DNA of 64,000 nucleotides from Betaproteobacteria bacterium LSUCC0117 (GCA_030441535.1 JAUJFZ010000004.1:124001-188000), one strand, 5' to 3'. Shown: positions 43,562 through 53,269, counted from the stretch's first letter. Numbers and translations: made by a program. Notes: generated by a model from the sequence alone, not told the origin.

Positions 43562-45268
43562 TCACGCTGTGGTTTTTGCAGCAGCCCAAGCCGCCTCTTG
43601 CATGACGCGCCACATGACTTTTCCGCTGCCGCTCTTGGGAATGGCATCCACAAAACGAACGCTTCGTGGCGCCTTATAGACCGCCATTTCTTGGCGCGCC
43701 CATTCAATGAGCGCGGCCTCAGTGAGGTTCATGCCTTGGCGGGTAACAACAACCGCGTGCACACGTTCGCCGCTGTAGTCATCCGGGATGCTGATGATGC
43801 AAGCCTCGGCAACCGCGGGGTGCTTGAACAGCATGGCTTCGACTTCAGCGGGCCAAACCTTGTAGCCACTCACATTGATCATCCGTTTCAGCCGGTCGGT
43901 CATGAAGAAATAGCCCGACTCGTCGATCCGTCCGAGATCGCCGGTTCGGAAGTAGCGCACACCGTCGACGGTCACAAATGCGGCTTGTGTGGGGTCGGGT
44001 CGCCCCCAGTAACCATCAAACACCATCGGGCCTTGAATCAGGATTTCGCCTGGGGTGTCCGTTGGTAGAGGGCTCAGGGTCTCTGGATCGACAACGATCG
44101 CGTTGGCATCCATGTACGGCACCCCCAAGCACTGTTGTTTGGTCGCGTGTGAGGGGTTGCTGTGGGTCGGTCCACACGTTTCGGTGAGACCATAAGCCTC
44201 GCAATAGCGCAGTTGGTATAGGTCCCACAGTCGCTGTGCAATGGCTTGCGGCATGGCCGCGCCGCCACCGCCGATGTACTCGAGACTAGAAAGGTCGTAT
44301 TGATCCGCGTTTTGACTGGCCAGCAAGTCGATCACCATGGTCGGAATATTAATCCAATGGGTGACCTGCCACCGGCGAATCGTCGCGCCGCCGTAGTCAC
44401 GATCCCATCGCGGAAGGATGACCATGGTGGCGCCTGCTGCGATCGTGCTGTGTAAGCCAATGACCAATCCGGTAATGTGGAACATCGGAACCGCCACCAA
44501 ACTGATGCTCTCTGGTGTGAAGTGTTTCCACAGGTTCATCGCATGCGCGTTGTACATCACGGTTCGTTGCGGATGCATGCAACCTTTAGGAACACCAGTC
44601 GTTCCGCTGGTATACGGGAGTATGGCTAAGTCGTCAGGCCCATTTTCAATGGGCTCGGGTGTGGCGGTGCAGGCCATCGCTGCATTCCAATCATGAACCG
44701 TAGCGCCTCCCCAATCGGGCGAGGGAACGGGGGCGGCCAGCCAGTCACGCCACGCCGCGGGAAGGGGTAAGTCTGGCTCATCAGTGCCTGTCAATGCTTC
44801 CGCGTAATGGGCACTGATAACGTGTGTGAGTTGATGTGTCGGATCAAGTTGGCTGTTTGCCTCAGCCAGATGGGGGGCCAAATCATCGGCTACAACTGCC
44901 AGACGAGCACCTGCATCGGTAATCGTATGGGCTAATTCGTGTGCACGGTTCATGGGGTTGACCGGCACAACAACCGCGTCAGCCCGCAAGATTGCGAAAT
45001 GCGCAATCACCAATTGCGGGCAATTTTGCATCATCAGCAAGACACGATCACCGCGTTTCACGCCAAGCTGCTGCATGAAAGCAGCCATGCGTTCAACTTG
45101 TTGTAGCAGTGACGCGTAGGTGGTTTTGCGTCCCAAAAAAACCAAGGCGGTTTTATCCGGGTAGCGTCGGGCACTGGTCAATAAGTTGTCAATTAACGGT
45201 GTGGCAGGGGCCCGCAAATGACGAGGGACTCGGGGTGGCCAATAAGCTGGTTTTAAGGTTTGGGGCAT
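43562..45268 (-). CDS. AMP-forming acyl-CoA ligase
   Basis: A 568-residue adenylate-forming enzyme. The ATP loop is YTSGTTGVPKG, and the A5 motif YGLTETCGP, A7 YFRTGDLGRID, A8 RLKRMINVSGYKVWP and A10 Lys region PKSGSGKVMWR are intact. It activates a carboxylic acid, fatty or aromatic, as the CoA thioester. The start is uncertain: ATG 45268 (MPQTLKPAYWPP) fits homologues, while GTG 45283 has GGGGGAG just upstream. It is 39 bases downstream of cysN on the same strand and converges with the IclR gene. The neighbouring transporters and IclR regulator make an aromatic acid possible, not proven. Confidence 0.86.
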   Translation of the reverse strand: MPQTLKPAYWPPRVPRHLRAPATPLIDNLLTSARRYPDKTALVFLGRKTTYASLLQQVERMAAFMQQLGVKRGDRVLLMMQNCPQLVIAHFAILRADAVVVPVNPMNRAHELAHTITDAGARLAVVADDLAPHLAEANSQLDPTHQLTHVISAHYAEALTGTDEPDLPLPAAWRDWLAAPVPSPDWGGATVHDWNAAMACTATPEPIENGPDDLAILPYTSGTTGVPKGCMHPQRTVMYNAHAMNLWKHFTPESISLVAVPMFHITGLVIGLHSTIAAGATMVILPRWDRDYGGATIRRWQVTHWINIPTMVIDLLASQNADQYDLSSLEYIGGGGAAMPQAIAQRLWDLYQLRYCEAYGLTETCGPTHSNPSHATKQQCLGVPYMDANAIVVDPETLSPLPTDTPGEILIQGPMVFDGYWGRPDPTQAAFVTVDGVRYFRTGDLGRIDESGYFFMTDRLKRMINVSGYKVWPAEVEAMLFKHPAVAEACIISIPDDYSGERVHAVVVTRQGMNLTEAALIEWARQEMAVYKAPRSVRFVDAIPKSGSGKVMWRVMQEAAWAAAKTTA

Positions 45269-45307
45269 GCGCGATTTATGCACGCGCTCCCCCAAGCTGT
45301 CAACTGG

Positions 45308-46606
45308 TTATGAGACAGTCTTTGTCATCACAGCGCCTGCAGTCGCATGCGTGCTGGGATCGACCAGAATCAAACTCCCGAGGCCTCGGTGTTGGTCGTA
45401 TGGCCGCACCGGAAGCGGACTTTGAAACTTTAACTGTACGACGCCAATGTCATTGACTTGTAAGCGATCTGCTTCGATTGTTGCCAGCGTTTGAATATCG
45501 ATTTGGTGGTCAATCGCGATAACCCTTGCTTTGGTCCAGCGGTGTCCGTGCAGCGCCCAATACGTATCGCCGATGTTCACGGGACGCTGATCCAGCCAAG
45601 CCACGGTCGCGGTGATCTGGGTCGTCGCGTGATCGTAGCCGCTGGGCGTCAGCCAGTCGCCTCGGGAGACGTCAATCTCGCGGTCGAGCACCACGCCATA
45701 GCTGTGGTTTGCCGTGGCAGGTTCGGTGGCGAGTGCGCGTCTTACGGTGTCGCGCAAATCAGCAATGCGGGCAGTTTGTCCACTTGGGTTTACCTGGAGT
45801 TCATCGCCCACACGCAGGTTGCCGGCAAGTAATTGACCCCAGTAAATGCGTCGTCCCGTATGGGTCGATGAGTTGCCTTCTGGGCGTTCCACCCATTGGA
45901 CGGAAAAGTGCGCTGTATGTTCGGCGCCGAGCGATGGGGTCGGTTCTGTCGGCTCAAGGGTCTCCAGTACCTCAAGCAGGCTCGGCCCATGGTAGTCGGC
46001 CCAGCCAGGTTCGCTGCTAACCACGTTGTACCCGGCCAGTGCCGACACTGGTAAAACGGCTTTTGGCGTGACACCAGCAGCGACACAGAACGCGTGAAGT
46101 GCCGCCTTGATGGTGTCAAAGGCTCGGTTAGGGGATGTCACGGCATCAAGCTTGTTGACGGCAAAAATGATTGTGGGGACACGCAGCAGTTGTAACAGCA
46201 GGGTGTGCCGCCGGGTTTGTGGCAGCAGGGTGCAGTCGCTACTTTGCCAGTCGATTTTTGTGGCGTCGACCATCACAATTGCGGCATCTGCGTGACTGGC
46301 AGCTGTGACCATGTTGCGCGTGTATTGCTCGTGACCAGGGGTGTCGCCGATGATGAATTTCCGGGCGGGGGTTGAAAAATAGCGCCAAGCCACGTCGATC
46401 GTGATGCCCTGCTCGCGCTCGGCCTGCAGGCCGTCAGTAAACGCAGCGAGATCAGGGCCATCCGCTGTGCCACCCTTGGTACTGGCATGAGAGGCACTGG
46501 CCAATTGATCAGCCAAAATGGCTTTGCTGTCTAACAGCAGACGACCAATCAAGGTGCTTTTGCCGTCATCGACCGAGCCGCATGTGATGAATTTAAGTGT
46601 GTTCAT
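45308..46606 (-). CDS. cysN: Sulfate adenylyltransferase subunit 1, CysN
   Basis: A 432-residue GTPase subunit of ATP sulfurylase. It has the P-loop GSVDDGKSTLIGRLLLD, the G3 motif DTPGHEQYTRNM and the G4 motif NKLD. There is no CysC (APS kinase) domain at the C-terminus. It couples GTP hydrolysis to formation of adenosine 5'-phosphosulfate with CysD. Last cys gene of the - strand operon. Confidence 0.94.
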   Translation of the reverse strand: MNTLKFITCGSVDDGKSTLIGRLLLDSKAILADQLASASHASTKGGTADGPDLAAFTDGLQAEREQGITIDVAWRYFSTPARKFIIGDTPGHEQYTRNMVTAASHADAAIVMVDATKIDWQSSDCTLLPQTRRHTLLLQLLRVPTIIFAVNKLDAVTSPNRAFDTIKAALHAFCVAAGVTPKAVLPVSALAGYNVVSSEPGWADYHGPSLLEVLETLEPTEPTPSLGAEHTAHFSVQWVERPEGNSSTHTGRRIYWGQLLAGNLRVGDELQVNPSGQTARIADLRDTVRRALATEPATANHSYGVVLDREIDVSRGDWLTPSGYDHATTQITATVAWLDQRPVNIGDTYWALHGHRWTKARVIAIDHQIDIQTLATIEADRLQVNDIGVVQLKFQSPLPVRPYDQHRGLGSLILVDPSTHATAGAVMTKTVS

Positions 46607-46645
46607 TGGGAGAATCCTGTGCTGCCGAGTGCTGGGTTGGTAAAT

Positions 46646-47581
46646 TTAAAAGTAGCCCTCTGCCTTGCGCTTCTCCATGGAGGCTTCAGAGGTTTGATCA
46701 TCCATGCGGGTGGCACCCCGCTCACTGACGGTCACGCCTAAGGTCTCAATCACGATGTCAGTCGCGTTGGCGGCGTGACTTTCAACTGGGCAGGTACAGG
46801 TGATATCGCCGACGGTGCGGAATCGGACTTGACGAGTCTCGATCGTCTCGCCCGTTTTCGCGGGTGTGAGCGGCGTGACGGGTACCCACAGCCCCTTGCG
46901 TTGAACCACACTTCGAGGGTGGCTGTAATACAAGGACGGCAGCTCGATTCGTTCGCGGGCGATGTACTGCCACACGTCGAGCTCAGTCCAATTGGAGATG
47001 GGGAACACACGGAAGTGTTCCGATGGGTGGTGACGTGTGTTGAACAACTGCCAAAGTTCAGGACGTTGTGACTTGGGCTGCCATTGGCCAAAGCTGTCGC
47101 GGTGGGAAAAAATACGCTCTTTGGCACGGGCCTTTTCCTCGTCGCGGCGGGCACCGCCCATGAGTGAATCGAATTTGAACTCTTCGATTGCTTCAAGCAA
47201 AGTCACAGACTGATAGGCATTACGCGACTCCTGGGGATCGCGCAGCCTGACAGTGCCCTTTGCAATCGAGGATTCAACATGCCGCACGATGAGTTGGGCA
47301 CCCAGCTCGGCCGCACGTTGATCTCGAAACGTGGTGACCTCCGGGAAATTATGGCCCGTGTCAATCATGAGCAGCGGGAACGGCAGGCGTCCGATGCCAA
47401 AGGCCTTTTCAGCGCACTTCAGCATCACCAAAGAGTCTTTACCACCCGAAAAAAGGAGTGCGGGGCGTTCGAAGTTGGCGACGACTTCGCGCAATAAATA
47501 AATTGTTTCTGCCTCAAGACTGTCGAGGTGTTGATCACTCAGGGTTGTCAGTGAGTCAGTGTGGGGGACGCGTGCGTTCAT
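46646..47581 (-). CDS. cysD: Sulfate adenylyltransferase subunit 2, CysD
   Basis: A 311-residue ATP sulfurylase catalytic subunit. It has the PP-loop SGGKDSLVML, IDTGHNFPEV, GGARRDEEKARAKERIFS and a C-terminal DDQTSEASMEKRKAEGYF, all typical. The start at 47581 (MNARVPHTDS) overlaps the cysH stop by ATGA; a longer reading upstream lies inside cysH. Confidence 0.95.
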   Translation of the reverse strand: MNARVPHTDSLTTLSDQHLDSLEAETIYLLREVVANFERPALLFSGGKDSLVMLKCAEKAFGIGRLPFPLLMIDTGHNFPEVTTFRDQRAAELGAQLIVRHVESSIAKGTVRLRDPQESRNAYQSVTLLEAIEEFKFDSLMGGARRDEEKARAKERIFSHRDSFGQWQPKSQRPELWQLFNTRHHPSEHFRVFPISNWTELDVWQYIARERIELPSLYYSHPRSVVQRKGLWVPVTPLTPAKTGETIETRQVRFRTVGDITCTCPVESHAANATDIVIETLGVTVSERGATRMDDQTSEASMEKRKAEGYF

Positions 47582-48330
47582 GATGAAATTCCTGTAGTTT
47601 TGACGTGCAACCCGCATTCTTTGGCGACGGAGGTACCGTCTTCGGTTTCCCACCACCAGCGCCCCGCGCGAAAGTCTTCGCCAAGGCTGACCGCGCGCGT
47701 ACAAGGCTCGCAACCAATGCTCGGATAGAAGGCATCGTGGAGGGCGTTGTAAGGCAGTTGATGGGTCTCGATAAATGCCCAAACATCACCAAATGTCCAG
47801 TCGGCGAGTGGGCTGAGTTTTACGGGGGTCTGGTTGTCGTCGAGAGGGGTAATGTCGGCACGATTAAGCGACTGGTCTCGGCGCAACCCGGTGACCCAGC
47901 CTGTTTGGCCCGCGAGCGCACGCTTCAGGGGTAACAGCTTGCGCACATCGCAGCACGTCAAGCGGGCGGCCTTTGATTCAAAAATACCTCTGCCGCCAAC
48001 GGCCAAATCCAGTGCAACGAGTTGTTGTGGGTCTGGATGGAAAGCTTCGATTTCGATACTGAAGCGCTGGTTGAGCACCTTCACCAAGGTCAGCGTCTCC
48101 GCGTGCAGTACGCCCGTGTTCAGCACGAACACACGGGCCGGATTCACAGCGTCAAACCAGCCGGCCATGTGCAGCAACTGCGTGACCACAACGTCCTCTG
48201 CGCCCAGGCTGTGGGCTTGTGTCCATGCACCCTCAAAGCGCGCTCGCGCCTCCGCAAGCAGTGACAGGCTGCGCGCGACTTTCGTTTTTAAATCGGCGCT
48301 GGGTGAACGGTAACGTTGAATAGCGAGCAT
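47578..48330 (-). CDS. cysH: Assimilatory adenylylsulfate (APS) reductase, CysH
   Basis: A 250-residue reductase of the CysH family. Both Cys pairs for a [4Fe-4S] cluster are present (TCCDVRK and GCEPCTR), marking it as an APS rather than PAPS reductase, although the name cysH is used for both. The lack of cysC in the operon agrees. It reduces APS to sulfite with thioredoxin. The ATG at 48330 has only a weak ribosome site; a TTG 33 bases upstream would overlap the TSUP gene. Confidence 0.92.
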   Translation of the reverse strand: MLAIQRYRSPSADLKTKVARSLSLLAEARARFEGAWTQAHSLGAEDVVVTQLLHMAGWFDAVNPARVFVLNTGVLHAETLTLVKVLNQRFSIEIEAFHPDPQQLVALDLAVGGRGIFESKAARLTCCDVRKLLPLKRALAGQTGWVTGLRRDQSLNRADITPLDDNQTPVKLSPLADWTFGDVWAFIETHQLPYNALHDAFYPSIGCEPCTRAVSLGEDFRAGRWWWETEDGTSVAKECGLHVKTTGISS

Positions 48331-48356
48331 AAAAATTGAGGGTGTATTGCAGGCGC

Positions 48357-49139
48357 CTACCAAGCCATTAGCTTGATTCCAACAGCCGCTAAAAGGGTGG
48401 AAAGAATCCCGCGCGTTACCAGTGGATTGAGGTATCCGAGTAGACGACTTCCCAGCCAGATACCTGGTAGTGACCCACTGACAAGTAGGGCGAGCAAATG
48501 CCAGTCGACGTTGCCTAAATGCGCGTGCCCGAGGCCCGCGATAGCGGTCAGAGGAACGGCGTAGGCGAGGTCAACCGCGACGACGCGTTTGGGGGCGAGG
48601 TGTGGATAAATCAGCAGTAATACGGCGACGCCAATCGCACCCGCGCCGACCGAGGTCAACGTGACGATGACACCAATGGCAGCCCCGAACAGCGTGGGTA
48701 GTGCCCAATGGCGGGGCGTCGCATGGTCGGTTTGCAGAGCCGCGGATGATGCGTGGCGCGACACGGCAACGTTGTAGAGACTGGCGATGGCAGTGAAGAA
48801 CAGCGCGCCGCCCAAAACGTGCCGGATCAGCGACTCGGTTTCGGGACTGCTGGGGCCCAACCATTTAATGGAAACAGTCGTCAGGAGGGTGGCAGGAATC
48901 GCACCCGCGCACAGCGCCGCCACTGCGCGCCACGCGACTTGGCGGCTGAGGGCTAGCTTCAGTGTGCCCCCGAACTTGGTGATCGCCGCGAACAACAAAT
49001 CCGTGCCGACTGCCGTGGCAGGCGTGACACCAAACCCCAATATAAGCAGTGGTGTCATGAGCGAGCCACCGCCGACCCCTGTGAGGCCGATGATGGCCCC
49101 AATGATCAGACCGCTGGCAATGAGTGCGACTTCTTGCAT
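48357..49139 (-). CDS. TSUP-family permease in sulfate assimilation operon
   Basis: A 260-residue membrane protein with TSUP half-motifs GLTGVGGGSLMTPLLILGFG and TLTSVGAGAIGVAVLLLIYP. First gene of the cys operon, 26 bases before cysH. The TSUP protein CysZ of Corynebacterium glutamicum is a sulfate importer in a similar operon, so sulfate import is the best inference; sulfite export cannot be excluded. The ATG at 49139 (MQEVALIASG) is preferred to a TTG at 49157. Confidence 0.87.
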   Translation of the reverse strand: MQEVALIASGLIIGAIIGLTGVGGGSLMTPLLILGFGVTPATAVGTDLLFAAITKFGGTLKLALSRQVAWRAVAALCAGAIPATLLTTVSIKWLGPSSPETESLIRHVLGGALFFTAIASLYNVAVSRHASSAALQTDHATPRHWALPTLFGAAIGVIVTLTSVGAGAIGVAVLLLIYPHLAPKRVVAVDLAYAVPLTAIAGLGHAHLGNVDWHLLALLVSGSLPGIWLGSRLLGYLNPLVTRGILSTLLAAVGIKLMAW

Positions 49140-49251
49140 GGCTGGGACTGTAGCCAAGAAGCCCTAAAAACCAAACGACAGAATGTCTATATCGATATGG
49201 GAAAAACGTTATAAGCGCCCATCCGCGGTCGTTAGGACACGATTTGTTCGC

Positions 49252-50196
49252 CTAGAAGCGGATCGCCCAAAGTAAAAATGAGATGCTGAAAAAAGACAGG
49301 ATGGTGGTGACGAGTGCAGCCGCAGCGCCCATATCCTCTTGGCCATATCGCTGCGCCAACGCGGTGTAAATTCCCATCATTGGCATGGCACAGACCAATA
49401 GCGCCGCCTCTTTGAGTGCAGGGTCATTTATGGTCACGAACGTGGTGATCAGCGCAATCATGAGGGCAGGGTGCACGATGAGCTTGCCCACCGCGATGCT
49501 TGCGATCGCGCGTCGCATGCCCGTCAATTGAAGACCAACTAGAGAGCCACCAATCACAAACAGGGACAAAGCGGCACTCGATGCCGAGAATATGTGAACG
49601 GTCCGTGCAATGGGATCGGGCAACGACCAACCAAACAAGGCAAATGAGAAGCCCGCTGCAATGCTCCAAATCATGGGGTTACGTCCCAAACTCCGCAGGG
49701 TATGGCGAAGCACAACAGTCCATTTTTCGGTGCGGTTACCGCGCTCGGCTAAAGCCAAAAGTAAGGGAATGATCAGGAGGTTTTCAACCAGCATATTGAG
49801 CGCCAATGCGACGCCTGCCATTTGGGGGCCCAGTGTGATCAACATGAGTGGGTAGCCGACGAAACCGCTGTTGGAGCAGCTGGTTCCCATGGCGAAGATC
49901 GCGCTGGCTGTTGGCGTTCGGCCCAATATGCGGCGTGCCCACAGCACGCTGAGCGCGACCATTAGCAGTGTCGCGATGGCATAGGCGGCGATGTAATTTG
50001 GGTTAAAGATCTCGTCAAAGGTGCGCTGCGAGAAGGTGTTGAAAAGCAGCGCTGGCAGCGCAATGTGTAGGGTAAAGCGCCCGAATAACCGCATGTCACT
50101 GCGGTCAAAAATCCCCATGCGTGTAACCCCATAGCCCAATGCAATGGCGAGGTAAATTGGGCCCGTGATGGACAGAATGTCGAGTGCGGTGTTCAC
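49252..50196 (-). CDS. AEC-family permease
   Basis: A 314-residue auxin-efflux-carrier family protein with ten predicted helices. GPIYLAIALGYGVTRMGIF, GTSCSNSGFVGYPLMLITLG and the C-terminal CAMPMMGIYTALAQRYGQ are typical. Bacterial AEC members include malonate and malate permeases. The start is GTG. It follows an FMN hydroxyacid dehydrogenase gene by 35 bases, suggesting uptake of the 2-hydroxyacid that enzyme oxidises. Confidence 0.88.
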   Translation of the reverse strand: MNTALDILSITGPIYLAIALGYGVTRMGIFDRSDMRLFGRFTLHIALPALLFNTFSQRTFDEIFNPNYIAAYAIATLLMVALSVLWARRILGRTPTASAIFAMGTSCSNSGFVGYPLMLITLGPQMAGVALALNMLVENLLIIPLLLALAERGNRTEKWTVVLRHTLRSLGRNPMIWSIAAGFSFALFGWSLPDPIARTVHIFSASSAALSLFVIGGSLVGLQLTGMRRAIASIAVGKLIVHPALMIALITTFVTINDPALKEAALLVCAMPMMGIYTALAQRYGQEDMGAAAALVTTILSFFSISFLLWAIRF

Positions 50197-50231
50197 AGCT
50201 TACCCATTGGGGTGGGCATTATTTTTTAGTA

Positions 50232-51329
50232 TCAGTACCAGTCGGCTGATCGTGTATCCAGCAAGGGAAAGGCACTGTAAACGCTGGGGGAGGTGACGAC
50301 TGGCGCTGCCTGCAGCATGGCGGGGTCGCCGGTGGCCCAGTCGGTCATGCCCAGCAGACTCATGCATTGCTTGATTTCGATTTCAAGTAGCTCGAGCATG
50401 CGCACGGCACCTGGTATGCCGCCGGCCGCTAGTGCCCAGCATTGAAGGCGGCCCAATCCAACCACATCAGCACCCAAAATCTTGGCTTTCACGATGTCGG
50501 TGCCTCTGCAAAAGCCACCATCAATCCAAACCGGTACTTGCCCCTTAACCGCCCGCGCGATCTCAGGAAGTGCGTCGAGGGTACCCATGCCATGGTCGAG
50601 TTGACGACCGCCGTGGTTAGAGACGTAAACCAAATCAATGCCGTGGTCGATGGCGATTTCGGCATCCTCCGCGGTCATGATGCCTTTTAGACCGAGGGGT
50701 ATTGAGGTGCGAGCGCGGATGCGGGCGATGTCTTTCCAGGTGAGTTGGGCTTGGTGTTCGCGTCCGGGCACGCCAACGCGGCGGGTGTTGTCCTTGGCAA
50801 TGTCCCGTTCACGGCGGCTGTAGACGGCTGAATCGACTGTCAGAACCATGCCGCAATACCCGTGTGTTTGGACTGCTTCCACCTTTTCGTCAATCCACCG
50901 GGCATCGCCATGCACATACAGCTGGTACCAACGATTGGCATCGGGCGCTGCCTCCGCCACCGCTGCGAGGTCGGGCTTGCAGACTGAGCTCAGCATGCTG
51001 AAACAACCAAACGCCTCTGCGGCTTTGGTGGCTGCCACAGCGCCTTGCGGATCAACCAGCTCCAAACTACCGACCGGGGCCAGACAGACGGGGAGGCGAA
51101 GCGTTCGTTCAAAGGCCTTTGTATTCGCGGTCGTTTGGCTAACATCCCTCAGCACGCGGGGTCTGAAGCCAATCGCATCGAGTGCGTAGCGATTACGCTT
51201 GAGTGTGGTCTCTGTTTCCGTTCCTCCTGCGATATAGTCCCACGCATCCAGGTTGAGTTTTTGCTGTGCCTTGCGAACCATTTGGTGCAAGGTCTGCCAA
51301 TTTGGCGTGGAGTCGTTTGAAGCAGTCAT
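50232..51329 (-). CDS. FMN-dependent alpha-hydroxyacid dehydrogenase/oxidase
   Basis: A 365-residue TIM-barrel flavoprotein of the lactate/mandelate/glycolate oxidase family. The active-site His-Arg segment SNHGGRQLDHG, the FMN-contacting LKGIMTAEDAE lysine region, RWYQLYVHGD and the phosphate-binding IDGGFCRGTDIVKA are present. It lacks the long membrane loop seen in mandelate dehydrogenase, so it is probably cytosolic. The pairing with an AEC permease supports catabolism of a short 2-hydroxyacid. Exact substrate unknown. Confidence 0.9.
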   Translation of the reverse strand: MTASNDSTPNWQTLHQMVRKAQQKLNLDAWDYIAGGTETETTLKRNRYALDAIGFRPRVLRDVSQTTANTKAFERTLRLPVCLAPVGSLELVDPQGAVAATKAAEAFGCFSMLSSVCKPDLAAVAEAAPDANRWYQLYVHGDARWIDEKVEAVQTHGYCGMVLTVDSAVYSRRERDIAKDNTRRVGVPGREHQAQLTWKDIARIRARTSIPLGLKGIMTAEDAEIAIDHGIDLVYVSNHGGRQLDHGMGTLDALPEIARAVKGQVPVWIDGGFCRGTDIVKAKILGADVVGLGRLQCWALAAGGIPGAVRMLELLEIEIKQCMSLLGMTDWATGDPAMLQAAPVVTSPSVYSAFPLLDTRSADWY

Positions 51330-51404
51330 CGGGGCCGTTTGCGTGTCGCGCTAACATAGATGTCGCTGATCGTACCGTGTTTATTGCTATTTATCGGACA
51401 CCAA

Positions 51405-52142
51405 ATGGACATTTCGTATAGCCCTGAAGTCGTGCGTCAACTGGCACCCACTGGCGTGTTACGGGCGGGTATCAATCTCAGTAATTTTTTGCTGGTTACT
51501 GGCAAAACGGCGGACGGAGACCCTGTGGGTGTCGCGCCTGACATGGCCAAGGCCATCGCAGACCATTTGGGCGTTGGGTTGAAATTGGTACCTTTTACGG
51601 GCCCCGGCCTCCTAGCAGATGCCGCCGTTGATGATGTGTGGGATATCGGCCTAATTGGTGCCGAGCCTGCCCGCGCAACACACATCAACTTTTCAGATGC
51701 GTACGTGGAAATCGAGGCCACCTATTTGGTATGGGCTGATAGCGCCTTCCAAACGGCGCAGGATTTAGATGCGGCGGGTGTGCGCATCGCCGTATCCGAA
51801 AGAACGGCCTATGACCTCTGGTTGGTTCGTAACATCCAGCATGCCGTGCTGGTTCATCGCCAGGGTTTTGATGCCGCCAAAGAGGCGTTCATCAATGAGA
51901 AATGTGAGGCGTTGGCCTGTTTGCGCCCAGCCCTGTTAAAGGACGTGCAAACAATCGCGGGCACGCGTATTGTTTCGGGACGCTTCACAGCGATCCAGCA
52001 AGCCATTGGCACACATCGGCGCCACGCCGAAGCCGCTGCTTTTCTGCAGCGGTTCTCACAACACGCAATTGCGTCAGGCTTGGCGGCGTCGTTAATTAGC
52101 AAGTACCAAGTTGAGGGACTCAGCGTCGCGCCACTGGCTTAG
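51405..52142 (+). CDS. Solute-binding family 3-like protein, apparently without a signal peptide
   Basis: A 245-residue type II periplasmic-binding fold (SBP_bac_3). It has LRAGINLSNFLLVTGK near the N-terminus, GVAPDMAKAIADHLGVGLKLV and DVWDIGLIGAEPARATHINFSDAY. Homologues I recall start near MDISYSPEV, giving a protein with no export signal. An in-frame ATG at 51360 adds a short hydrophobic stretch (SLIVPCLLLFIG) without a normal charged start or cleavage site. No permease or ATPase lies beside it. It may be a cytosolic binding or enzyme-like protein. The gene diverges from the FMN dehydrogenase and converges with the MDR gene (TTAG overlap). Confidence 0.8.
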   Translation: MDISYSPEVVRQLAPTGVLRAGINLSNFLLVTGKTADGDPVGVAPDMAKAIADHLGVGLKLVPFTGPGLLADAAVDDVWDIGLIGAEPARATHINFSDAYVEIEATYLVWADSAFQTAQDLDAAGVRIAVSERTAYDLWLVRNIQHAVLVHRQGFDAAKEAFINEKCEALACLRPALLKDVQTIAGTRIVSGRFTAIQQAIGTHRRHAEAAAFLQRFSQHAIASGLAASLISKYQVEGLSVAPLA

Positions 52143-53269
52143 CCGAGGCTCGGGTTGACCAGCACTTTGGCGTTGGTTGCACGTTGGTTATAAATCGCGA
52201 CGTGGCGAAGATCAATCATGTCGCTCAAGCTGATCTCGGTGGTGTAGTTGCTCGCAAAGGTGGTGGTGATCTCGGCCATCACGCGCGCGCGTAGCGCCCG
52301 ATTGGCATCTTCGCCCAGCATCGATAGGTACTGAAAAACAAGCCAACCGCCAACTGCCCACGACATACCGTAGCTTCGGGTGAGCTCTGTTGGGCGCACA
52401 TCAAGGCCGCCGTAGAGGTAGACTTGTTTTTTAACGGGTGAACCATAGCGGCTGTAGGTTGTCAGTGTCCGGCTCAACGCGGCCTCCATGACCGTCAGTA
52501 TTTGGTTTGCCAGCGTACCGCCCCCCGTGGCATCGAAGGCGAGGGTGGCCCCCGTGGCGTCGATTGCCGCCGTGAGATCGCTCATGAACGTCGGCGAACT
52601 GCTATCGCACACATGGGTCGCACCCAGCTGTTTCAAGAGAGTGACTTGCTCCGGGCGCCGCACGATATTCACCAATTCAATCCCGTCTGCCTTACACAGG
52701 CGGTTGAGCATCTGCCCCAAATTGGAGGCCGCCGCCGTATGAACCAGCGCACGGTGACCTTCGCGTTTGAGCGTCTCGATGAAACCCAAGGCGGTGAGTG
52801 GATTGACAAAACACGAGGCGGCTTGCGCGGCACTGACCCCCTCCGGCACTTCTAAACAGTCCGCCGCTTTAACCACGCGGTGTTGGGCATACATTCCGCC
52901 CGCAATGACCGCGACAGTGCGCCCCATAAGCGCTTGCGCACGCGCATTGGACCCTGCCGCAATCACCCGTCCAGCGCCTTCATTGCCGACGGGCATGGGT
53001 TGGTCTACGCGCCCCTGAACGCCCGCCACCCCTCGGGGTGAGACTTGCGCGCGAAGGCACTTTTGTGCGGCGTCAGATACGGCTGTCTGCATGTCTGCTG
53101 GGCCAAACAGCAAGCCAATGTCCGACGGATTGATAGGTGTGGCTTCGACAGCGATGACGACCTCGTCGGGTGCAGGACTGGGTATGGCGTGCGCCTCCAA
53201 TCGAACCTCCAACGTACCACTCCCGAGAATGGTTGAACGCAACTGCAGACTGGATGTGGAGTTAGGCAT
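52139..53269 (-). CDS. Zinc-independent MDR oxidoreductase (quinone reductase-like)
   Basis: A 376-residue medium-chain dehydrogenase/reductase. The GroES-like half has PSPAPDEVVIAVEATPINPSD and PVGNEGAGRV, and the Rossmann half has ALVHTAAASNLGQM. The zinc ligands of alcohol dehydrogenases are absent, as in quinone and enoyl reductases. It would use NADPH to reduce an activated double bond or quinone. Substrate unknown. Confidence 0.85.
   Translation of the reverse strand: MPNSTSSLQLRSTILGSGTLEVRLEAHAIPSPAPDEVVIAVEATPINPSDIGLLFGPADMQTAVSDAAQKCLRAQVSPRGVAGVQGRVDQPMPVGNEGAGRVIAAGSNARAQALMGRTVAVIAGGMYAQHRVVKAADCLEVPEGVSAAQAASCFVNPLTALGFIETLKREGHRALVHTAAASNLGQMLNRLCKADGIELVNIVRRPEQVTLLKQLGATHVCDSSSPTFMSDLTAAIDATGATLAFDATGGGTLANQILTVMEAALSRTLTTYSRYGSPVKKQVYLYGGLDVRPTELTRSYGMSWAVGGWLVFQYLSMLGEDANRALRARVMAEITTTFASNYTTEISLSDMIDLRHVAIYNQRATNAKVLVNPSLG

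Noticed and set aside
49189..49198. Palindrome ATATCGATAT upstream of the cys operon
   Set aside because: Ten bases in an AT-rich promoter region can arise by chance, and it does not match a CysB site that I can recognise.
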